The notes below the pieces were generated by a model, which searched no databases, was not told where the DNA came from, and saw nothing but the letters and a program-made list of their open reading frames with translations. The position numbers and the translations under genes were made by a program. DNA of 12,023 nt from Pseudomonadota bacterium (GTDB lineage Bacteria; Pseudomonadota; Gammaproteobacteria; Steroidobacterales; Steroidobacteraceae). Shown here one piece after another: positions 5,582 to 12,023 of the stretch (position 1 is the first letter of the stretch; each line of letters starts with the position of its first letter). The stretch is from assembly GCA_021792815.1 (NCBI GenBank), contig JAJYTX010000039.1, positions 1 to 12,023 on the forward strand. Direction: 5' to 3'.

Positions 5582-7672
5582 CTACCGATCGGTCCGGGAG
5601 CCAGACGACAGCACGGCGACTGTCCGTGGGCCGAGCCGATAGGATGTCCCCGCAGTGTGCTTCTCGCCCGGCGGCTCCGTGAAGTCATCCGGGGTCTCGA
5701 GCCCGGTGTCGAGGATGCGCTGCCAGCCGCCTGGCCGCGGTACCTGTATTTCAAAGGTCTGTGCTCGATCCGAGCCGTTGATCAGAATGTACAGATCAAC
5801 GTCGCCCTGCGAGGCGCCGTCGAGGTACACGGCCAGAGTGCGCGATTGCGGGCTCAGGTCGACGGCCGGACCGGTTCCGAACCAGCGCACCTCATCACGC
5901 CAGAACCGGCTGCGGCAGAGGGTGGGATGCGCTTTGCGAAAGCCGATCATCAGGCGGAAGAAGCGGAAGATCTCCGCGTTTGGCTCGAGAAGAGCCCAAT
6001 TGAGCCAGCTCGTCCCGTTGTCCTGATTGTACGGATTGTTGTTCCCGCCCTGAGTCTGCAGGAATTCATCGCCGGCGCGCAGCATCGGCGTGCCGTTGGC
6101 TAGAAGGAGCAGCGCGCAGAAGTTCTTCGCCTGCCTGCGCCGCAGCTGCAGAATCTCGGGCGCGGCGCCCGCATCGCCCTCCCAGCCGCAGTTCCAGCTG
6201 AAATTCTCATCCGTCCCGTCCGTATTGCCATGGCCGTTGGCGGCATTGTGCTTGCTGTTGTAGGCGATGAGGTCGTAAAGGGTGAAGCCGTCGTGAGAGG
6301 TGATGTAGTTGACGCTCTGATAGGCGTGAAACGCGTTCGGCCGATCGTCCGGAAACAGATCATCGCTCCCGTAGAGGCGCTGCATGAGCGCTCCCACCAG
6401 GCCCGCGTCACCGCGCAGGAAGCGCCGGATATCGTCGCGGAAACGACCGTTCCACTGCGACCAGCGGGCGCCGGGAAAGGCCCGTCCCAACTGATACGCG
6501 CCCGCCGCGTCCCAGGGCTCGGCGATCAGACGGACGCCCTGGAGGTCGGGGTCCGAAAGAATGTCGCCGAACAGGGGAGGATCCCTGGTATTGAGCGAGC
6601 CGTCGGCGGCACGGGCGAAAACCGAGGCGAGATCGAATCGGAACCCGTCGATGTGCATCTCGCGGGCCCAGTAGCGCAGGCTGTCGATGATCAGCTTGCG
6701 CACGTAGCGGTTGGCACAGTGCAGGGTATTGCCGGTGCCCGAGAAGTTCTCGTACATCCGCTCGCTCCGGCCCGTCAGGCCGGATCGGGTCAGGATGTAG
6801 TAGGTGCTGTTGTCGATGCCCTTGTAGCTGTACACCGGGCCGTGCTCGTCGCTCTCGGCGGTGTGGTTGTAGACGACATCCAGAACGACCTCGATGTCCG
6901 CGGCGTGCAGCGCCTTGACCATTTCGCGAAATTCATCGTGCTGGCCGCTCTCATCGGGACGGCAGCCGTAGCCGTGATGCGGCGCGAAGAAGCTCAAGGG
7001 CATGTAGCCCCAGAAATTGCCTTCCTGCGGATCGAATTGGTACACCGGCATCAGTTCCACGATGGTGATACCGAGGGCCTTGAGATACGGGATCTTGTCG
7101 ATCAGTCCGCTGTAGGTGCCGCGTCTTTCCGGGATCACCCCGGAGCTCGGGCTGCGCGTGAAGCCCCGCACGTGCAGCTCGTAGATCACGCTGTCCGAGC
7201 CGTGACGCGGCCGGCGGTCACCCGCCCAGTCGAACGCTGCGTTCGCGCCCGTGAGCACGCCGAGCGGTGCCTTGCCGGCATTCGATCCCGGTCGGCAGGC
7301 GGCGGCTCGCTCGAAACCAGGCGGGAAGAACACTGCCCGCGCGTAAGGGTCGAGCAGAATCTTCTGCGGCGAGAACGTGTGCCGCTCGAAGCCGCCGTCG
7401 GCGGCCGGCCCGCTCACCGAGTATGCGTAATAGCGCGTTTCGGGGGCGCTGCGTGCCGGGATGCGGCAATGCCAGATGCGGCCCGACTTGTTGTGCAGGT
7501 AGTCCATGGCGAAGGTCACGCGCGGCTTTACGAGGTCACTCGGTCCGTACAGGAGGAGCGTGACGGCCTCGGCGTGCTTGGAGTACAGGGCAAAGTTCCA
7601 GGCCTGCGTGTCCGCACACCAGGTGACGCCAAGCGGCAGCGCCGATCCCTCGATGTCGAGCCAGCCTGTCAT
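5582..7672 (-). CDS. glgX: Glycogen debranching enzyme (isoamylase-type, GH13)
   Basis: GlgX hydrolyses alpha-1,6 branches, mainly the short stubs left on glycogen by phosphorylase. The 696-residue cytoplasmic protein has an N-terminal CBM48-like beta domain (about 10-110), a GH13 barrel (about 155-590) and a C-terminal beta domain. The four GH13 regions are intact: DVVYNH (265-270), DGFRFDLAS with nucleophile D347, IAEPWD with acid/base E385, and TSHDG with H460-D461. NFSWNCGWEG (about 490-499) is characteristic of GlgX and isoamylase relatives. It is slightly longer than E. coli GlgX (about 657). It is the last gene of the operon, 35 bases after pgm; ATG 7672 is the natural start, with only a weak GAG ribosome site. 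TreX-like debranching enzymes are close relatives; the context with glgP favours GlgX. Confidence 0.95.
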   Translation of the reverse strand: MTGWLDIEGSALPLGVTWCADTQAWNFALYSKHAEAVTLLLYGPSDLVKPRVTFAMDYLHNKSGRIWHCRIPARSAPETRYYAYSVSGPAADGGFERHTFSPQKILLDPYARAVFFPPGFERAAACRPGSNAGKAPLGVLTGANAAFDWAGDRRPRHGSDSVIYELHVRGFTRSPSSGVIPERRGTYSGLIDKIPYLKALGITIVELMPVYQFDPQEGNFWGYMPLSFFAPHHGYGCRPDESGQHDEFREMVKALHAADIEVVLDVVYNHTAESDEHGPVYSYKGIDNSTYYILTRSGLTGRSERMYENFSGTGNTLHCANRYVRKLIIDSLRYWAREMHIDGFRFDLASVFARAADGSLNTRDPPLFGDILSDPDLQGVRLIAEPWDAAGAYQLGRAFPGARWSQWNGRFRDDIRRFLRGDAGLVGALMQRLYGSDDLFPDDRPNAFHAYQSVNYITSHDGFTLYDLIAYNSKHNAANGHGNTDGTDENFSWNCGWEGDAGAAPEILQLRRRQAKNFCALLLLANGTPMLRAGDEFLQTQGGNNNPYNQDNGTSWLNWALLEPNAEIFRFFRLMIGFRKAHPTLCRSRFWRDEVRWFGTGPAVDLSPQSRTLAVYLDGASQGDVDLYILINGSDRAQTFEIQVPRPGGWQRILDTGLETPDDFTEPPGEKHTAGTSYRLGPRTVAVLSSGSRTDR

Positions 7673-7707
7673 CGAGCTCAGATCCCAGTTGGGAGATCGC
7701 CGCGCAC

Positions 7708-9354
7708 TCAGGAACCCCGAGCGAGCGAACGTGTCACGATGTGTTCGGCTTCACGCACCACGCTCTCGAGGTGTGCCGCATCGCGGAAGCTCTCGGCATA
7801 GATCTTGTAGAGATTCTCGGTGCCGGAAGGTCGCGCAGCGAACCAGCAGTGCTCGGCGATCACCTTCAGTCCGCCGATGGCTGCGTGATTGCCGGGCGCC
7901 CTGGTGAGCTTGGCGGTGATGGGTGCTCCGGCAAGCTCGGCTTCCGTCACGGCTTCGGGGGCGAGTGTCGCGAGCGCCGTCTTCTCCCGGGCGCTAGCCG
8001 GCACATCGAGGCGTGTGTAATGGGGTGTGCCGAGCCGATCGGCCAGCCGGCGGAAGTGCTCGCCGGGGTCCTTGCCCGTCACCGCAGTGATTTCGGCGGC
8101 GAGCAGGTTCATCACTGGTCCGTCCTTGTCAGTCGTCCACGCCGATCCGTCCCGCTGCAGTAGGCTGGCCCCGGCGCTCTCCTCGCCGCCGAAGCACAGC
8201 GAACCCTCGAGCAGTCCCGCGGCGAACCATTTGAAGCCTACCGGCACCTCGTAGAGGCGTCCGTCGAGGTGGGCCACCACCCGATCGATCAGGCTGCTGC
8301 TGACCACGGTCTTGCCCACCGGTGTGCCGCGTCGCCAGTCCGGGCGGTGGGTGAGCAGATAGTCGATCGCCACGGCCAGGTAGTGATTGGGATTCATCAG
8401 GCCTTGCGAGGGCGTCACGATGCCGTGCCGGTCGGAGTCCGGATCGTTGCCGAAAGCGAGTTGGAAGCGGTCCTTCAGCCCGACGAGTCTCGCCATCGCG
8501 TAAGGGCTGGAGCAGTCCATGCGGATCTTGCCATCGTGATCGACCGTCATGAATGCGAATCTCGGGTCCACCTCGGGGTTCACTACTTCGATGTCAAGAC
8601 CGTATCGCTCGTTGATCGGCGCCCAGCAATACAGCGCCGCGCCTCCCAGCGGATCGACCCCGAGCTTGAGGCCCGCGGCACGGATTGCCGGCATGTTGAT
8701 GACGGTTTCGAGGTCGTTGACGTACGGGCCGATGAAGTCGGTCGTATGCGTGCTTGCCGCCTTCAGGGCCGCCGCGTATGGCACGCGCTTGACGTCGTCG
8801 CTGCCGTCGGCGAGCAGCTCATTGGCCCGCCGCTCGATCCATGCGGTCACTTCCGTGCCCGCCGGTCCGCCGTGCGGCGGGTTGTACTTGAAGCCGCCAT
8901 CACGCGGCGGGTTGTGCGAAGGTGTGGCGATCAGTCCGTCGGCCAGACGGGAGGTCCGTCCCCGGTTGTGCGTGACGATGGCGCGAGAGATGACCGGCAC
9001 CGGGGTGATGCCCGCACCACCGGCCAGGACCACTTCGACGCCATTTGCGGCCAGCACCTCGAGCGCGGTCCGCTCGGCCGGGGCCGACAGCGCATGCGTG
9101 TCCTTGCCGATCAACAGCGGACCATCGATACCCCGGGCTTTGCGGTACTCGCACACGGCCTGAGTGATGGCGAGAATGTGCGCTTCGTTGAAGGTTCCAT
9201 CGAGCGAGGAGCCGCGGTGACCACTGGTGCCGAATTGCACACGCTGCGTCAATTGGGTCACATCCGGATTGCGCTCGTAATAGGCGCGCTCGAGCGCGCT
9301 CAGGTCCACCAGCATGTCCGCTGTGGCCGGATGTCCGGCACGCGTATCCGTCAT
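7708..9354 (-). CDS. pgm: Phosphoglucomutase (alpha-D-glucose phosphate-specific)
   Basis: Pgm interconverts glucose-1-phosphate and glucose-6-phosphate through a phosphoserine. Here it links phosphorylase to glycolysis. The protein has 548 residues, nearly the length of E. coli Pgm (546). Motifs in order: FGTSGHRG (41-48), the active-site loop ATPSHNPP with catalytic S146, the Mg-binding DPDSDRHG (D304, D306, D308), the sugar-binding GGEESAG (389-395) and the phosphate-binding RPSGTEN (508-514). All are intact. ATG 9354 overlaps the glgP stop as ATGA, so translation is coupled. The open frame extends 68 codons further upstream, but only through the end of glgP in another frame. The Pgm-type layout sets it apart from phosphomannomutase/AlgC-type enzymes. 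Confidence 0.96.
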   Translation of the reverse strand: MTDTRAGHPATADMLVDLSALERAYYERNPDVTQLTQRVQFGTSGHRGSSLDGTFNEAHILAITQAVCEYRKARGIDGPLLIGKDTHALSAPAERTALEVLAANGVEVVLAGGAGITPVPVISRAIVTHNRGRTSRLADGLIATPSHNPPRDGGFKYNPPHGGPAGTEVTAWIERRANELLADGSDDVKRVPYAAALKAASTHTTDFIGPYVNDLETVINMPAIRAAGLKLGVDPLGGAALYCWAPINERYGLDIEVVNPEVDPRFAFMTVDHDGKIRMDCSSPYAMARLVGLKDRFQLAFGNDPDSDRHGIVTPSQGLMNPNHYLAVAIDYLLTHRPDWRRGTPVGKTVVSSSLIDRVVAHLDGRLYEVPVGFKWFAAGLLEGSLCFGGEESAGASLLQRDGSAWTTDKDGPVMNLLAAEITAVTGKDPGEHFRRLADRLGTPHYTRLDVPASAREKTALATLAPEAVTEAELAGAPITAKLTRAPGNHAAIGGLKVIAEHCWFAARPSGTENLYKIYAESFRDAAHLESVVREAEHIVTRSLARGS

Positions 9355-11867
9355 GGTTTCGACTCCGCCTGAGGTGTGTCCCGGGTTTTGCGCGCCACAC
9401 CGGTTTGCGCAGCGGCGCTGTCCCAGTCCGGCACTTGGCCGGCTTCCGAGGGTGGGCAGGGTTTCGCGCTCCAGATCTCTTCGGCGTAGGCGCCGATCGC
9501 GCGGTCGCTCGAGAACCTGCCGCTCGCGGCGACGTTGCGGATGGCGCGACGCGTCCAAGCGTCGGGATCGAGATAGACCCTGCCCACTTCGGCCTGCGTG
9601 CGGCTGTAGGCGGTGAGGTCGGCCAGGTGCATGAAATAATCGCCGTGCGTCAGCAGGGCGTCCACGATGGGCGAGAAGATCCCCGGCTCGCCGCGGCTGA
9701 AATGATTTCCGGAGATCAGGTCGAGGGCGCCGCGCGTCTCGGGCTCATGCGCGTAGTGCCAGTGCGGGTCGTACCAGCCGCGGCTGCCCGCCACCTGCGC
9801 GGCGGTGAGCCCAAAGAGGAAGAAGTTCTCCTCGCCGGCTTCCTTCGCCATCTCTATGGTCGCCCCGTCGCGCGTGCCGACGGTGAGCGCGCCGTTCATC
9901 ATGAACTTCATGTTGCTGGTGCCGCTCGCCTCGTAACCGGCCGTGGAGATCTGCTCGGACACATCGCTCGCCGGGATCAACTGTTCTGCGAGCGTGACGT
10001 CGTAATCCGGCAAAAAAAGCACTTTGAGCCGGCCGCGCACCTCGGGATCCGCATCGATCACGTCCGCGACGTTGTTGATCAACTTGATGATGAGCTTCGC
10101 CAACGTATAGGCGGGAGCGGCCTTGCCGGCGAAGAAGAATGTCCGCGCGGCACCTGGCGCGCGCGCGCCGTCGCGCCGCAGGCGCTCATAGTGGATGATG
10201 ATGTGCAGCACGTTGAGCAGCTGGCGCTTGTACTCGTGGATGCGCTTCACCTGGCAGTCGAAGATCGACTCCGGATCGACGCTCTGGCCCAGACGGGACC
10301 TGAGCGAGTCGGCGAGGCGGACCTTGGCGGCGTGCTTGACCTGGCGGAATCGCTCCCGGAACGCCGCATCCTCCGCCAGAGGGCCGAGCGCGCGCAGCCT
10401 GCCGAGGTCGGTGATCCAGCCGTCTCCGGTCGATTGCGTGAGCAGCTCCGCCAGCCCGGGATTGGCCTGGAGCAGCCAGCGCCTGGGGGTCACCCCGTTG
10501 GTCACGTTGCGGAAGCGCTCGGGGAGCAGCTGCGCGAAATCCGCAAGCGTGCGCGTGCGCAGCAACTCACTGTGGATGGCCGACACCCCGTTGGTGCTGT
10601 GGGAACCGACGATCGCCAGACTGGCCATCCGTACGGCCTTGATGGGCCGCTCTTCGATGAGACTCATGCGCTCCACGCGCGCCTCGTCGCGGGGAAAGCG
10701 CGCCCGAACCTGGGCGAGGAACCGTCGGTTGATCTCGTAGATGATCTCCAGCTGGCGCGGCAGCGCGAGCTCGAACAGCTCGACCGGCCAGCGCTCCAGC
10801 GCCTCCGGGAGCAGCGTGTGGTTGGTGTAGGAGAGGGTGCCTACCGTGATAGCCCAGGACTCCTCCCAGCCGAGCCGGCCTTCGTCGAGGAGAATGCGCA
10901 TCAGTTCGGCGACCGCCAGCGACGGATGGGTGTCGTTCAGCTGGATGGCGACCTGGTCCGGGAAGCTGCGCCACTCACCGCCGGTGCGGCGGAAGCGCCG
11001 CACGATGTCCGCGAGCGAGCAGGCGACCAGGAAGTATTCCTGCAGGAAGCGCAGATGCCGCCCGGCGGAAGTCGCATCGTCCGGATAAAGCACGCGAGTG
11101 AGATTTTCCGCCAGGATCTTGTCATGAACGGCGCCGAAGAAGTCACCGTGATTGAATTCGTTGAGGTCGAAGTAATCCGGCGAGGTCGCCTCCCACAGGC
11201 GCAGCGTATTGACCGACCTGGCGCCAAAGCCGACCATCGGCCGGTCGTACGGTATGCCGCGCAGCGTGGCCGAGCGGTGGTCGAAGAGCCGCGGCACGCC
11301 TTCCTCGAACCGCAGTGTGCAGTGGATCCGCGCTTCCACCGAACGCTCGTGCCGGGCTATTTCCCAGGGGTCGGGGCGCCGCAGCCAGTTGTCGGGATGC
11401 TCGACCTGCCAGCCGTCGACGATCTCCTGACGGAACATGCCGTATTCGTAACGCAGCCCGTAGCCGACCGCCGGGATCTGCAGCGTGGCCAGGGAGTCCA
11501 TGAAGCACGCGGCCAGGCGGCCGAGTCCGCCGTTGCCGAGTCCGGCATCCGGCTCCGCCTCGAGCAGTCGGTCGAGGTCGATACCGTGGTTCAGGAGCAT
11601 CCGGCGCACCTCGGGCTCGATGCGCAGGTTGACCAGATTCGCCTTGAGCGAGCGCCCGAGCAGGTACTCCATCGACAGGTAGTACACGCGCTTCGGCCGC
11701 TTCAGATCGTAGGCCTGGTCCGTCGCGAGCCACCGCTCGCCGATCAGATCGCGCACCGCGGCGGCAAGCGCCTCGAAGCGATCGCGCTCACTGGCTCTGG
11801 CCGGACTCAGCATCTGATCGAGTTTCAGATGATGCTCGAAGGATTCCGCCAGAGAAGAGCGATCCAT
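9351..11867 (-). CDS. glgP: Glycogen/maltodextrin phosphorylase (GT35)
   Basis: The enzyme uses phosphate to release glucose-1-phosphate from the non-reducing ends of alpha-1,4-glucans; it depends on pyridoxal phosphate and acts in the cytoplasm. The 838-residue protein shows the family landmarks: [11 protein letters not shown] (62-72), the glycine loop [19 protein letters not shown] (109-127), [12 protein letters not shown] (311-322), [25 protein letters not shown] (541-552), and the PLP site [14 protein letters not shown] with Schiff-base lysine K654. Start: ATG 11867 has TGAGG with suitable spacing; a GTG six bases earlier lies within that site and is less likely. After EEIWS (796-800), where relatives usually end, there is an extra Pro/Ser/Ala-rich tail of about 35 residues that reaches the pgm overlap. 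It is the first gene of the glgP-pgm-glgX operon. Whether glycogen or maltodextrin is preferred cannot be told. Confidence 0.96.
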   Translation of the reverse strand: MDRSSLAESFEHHLKLDQMLSPARASERDRFEALAAAVRDLIGERWLATDQAYDLKRPKRVYYLSMEYLLGRSLKANLVNLRIEPEVRRMLLNHGIDLDRLLEAEPDAGLGNGGLGRLAACFMDSLATLQIPAVGYGLRYEYGMFRQEIVDGWQVEHPDNWLRRPDPWEIARHERSVEARIHCTLRFEEGVPRLFDHRSATLRGIPYDRPMVGFGARSVNTLRLWEATSPDYFDLNEFNHGDFFGAVHDKILAENLTRVLYPDDATSAGRHLRFLQEYFLVACSLADIVRRFRRTGGEWRSFPDQVAIQLNDTHPSLAVAELMRILLDEGRLGWEESWAITVGTLSYTNHTLLPEALERWPVELFELALPRQLEIIYEINRRFLAQVRARFPRDEARVERMSLIEERPIKAVRMASLAIVGSHSTNGVSAIHSELLRTRTLADFAQLLPERFRNVTNGVTPRRWLLQANPGLAELLTQSTGDGWITDLGRLRALGPLAEDAAFRERFRQVKHAAKVRLADSLRSRLGQSVDPESIFDCQVKRIHEYKRQLLNVLHIIIHYERLRRDGARAPGAARTFFFAGKAAPAYTLAKLIIKLINNVADVIDADPEVRGRLKVLFLPDYDVTLAEQLIPASDVSEQISTAGYEASGTSNMKFMMNGALTVGTRDGATIEMAKEAGEENFFLFGLTAAQVAGSRGWYDPHWHYAHEPETRGALDLISGNHFSRGEPGIFSPIVDALLTHGDYFMHLADLTAYSRTQAEVGRVYLDPDAWTRRAIRNVAASGRFSSDRAIGAYAEEIWSAKPCPPSEAGQVPDWDSAAAQTGVARKTRDTPQAESKP

Positions 11868-12023
11868 GGGCACCTCAGAGTGTGAAGCGATCAGGATGGG
11901 ATGCCGCGGAGCGCCAGCGGCTCGGGCCCGGTCGCGATCCTTCTCGGGAAACGGTTGCTCACGGTGAGCCTCACAGCATGCGTGCGCGGCGCCCCGCCGT
12001 GGATGAGTAATTGTACGCAGTCC
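11868..12023 (-). promoter_or_regulatory. Leader and control region of glgP-pgm-glgX
   Basis: The region between glgP and the right edge has no credible gene. On the minus strand TACAAT (12015 to 12010) is a possible -10 box; its -35 would lie near or beyond the edge. Closer to the gene, GCTCAC-G-GTGAGC at 11957-11969 is a perfect 6-bp inverted repeat, a candidate operator or RNA hairpin in a leader of about 135 nt. The ribosome site TGAGG lies at 11874-11878. Confidence 0.4.

Noticed and set aside
5287..5754. Upstream extension of the antitoxin 2 reading frame
   Set aside because: It passes through the tandem repeats and overlaps glgX out of frame, and its translation looks like noise. The GTG at 5286 is the sensible start.
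6230..7801. Plus-strand open frame of 523 codons opposite glgX and the end of pgm
   Set aside because: Antisense shadow: it spans two real genes and their spacer and has no family features.
8269..9372. Plus-strand open frame of 367 codons opposite pgm
   Set aside because: Antisense to intact Pgm motifs; no recognisable protein features of its own.
9405..11885. Plus-strand open frame of 826 codons opposite glgP
   Set aside because: It mirrors glgP codon by codon. Its translation is rich in R, G, H and V, as expected from antisense GC-rich DNA, and shows no domain. GlgP on the other strand is unmistakable.
1..12023. CRISPR arrays, insertion sequences, prophage genes
   Set aside because: No spaced repeats of CRISPR size, no transposase or phage protein motif, and no IS-type terminal repeats were seen in the window.

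Overview
The window is about 12 kb of GC-rich proteobacterial chromosome. The order uvrC, pgsA, tRNA-Gly is a familiar housekeeping arrangement in Gamma- and Betaproteobacteria. With the high GC content and protein styles seen here, a gammaproteobacterium is my best guess, but the window alone does not fix the genus.

Layout. (1) 1-2417, plus strand: the 3' nine-tenths of uvrC (excinuclease subunit C, cut by the window edge), pgsA starting at or within a few bases of the uvrC stop, then a sigma70-like promoter and a complete tRNA-Gly(GCC) gene. (2) 2418-4375: an islet of about 2 kb closed by a near-perfect copy of the last 28 bases of that tRNA gene at 4348-4375, the footprint of an integration at the tRNA 3' end. 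Inside it, on the minus strand, are a phd/vapC-type toxin-antitoxin pair with a palindromic operator and a 5'-truncated leuA remnant. No integrase is left in the window. (3) 4376-5581: a second, unrelated PIN-toxin pair, also on the minus strand, whose antitoxin is of a family I cannot name and is preceded by three tandem 12-bp repeats; the rest is short non-coding DNA. (4) 5582-11867, minus strand: a tight operon, glgP then pgm then glgX, with a leader running to the right edge of the window.

How the genes work together. uvrC and pgsA are independent housekeeping functions (nucleotide excision repair; phosphatidylglycerol synthesis). glgP releases glucose-1-phosphate from glycogen or maltodextrin, pgm converts it to glucose-6-phosphate for glycolysis, and glgX removes the short branches left by phosphorylase. 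The operon is therefore a complete glycogen breakdown route; no synthesis gene (glgA, glgB, glgC) lies in the window. The middle is a small accessory patch at a classic tRNA integration site, holding two toxin-antitoxin modules and a gene fragment.

I found no clearly new multi-gene system. The parts most worth a second look are the att-bounded islet with its orphan LeuA C-terminal domain, and the second toxin-antitoxin pair with its unrecognised antitoxin and tandem-repeat control region.
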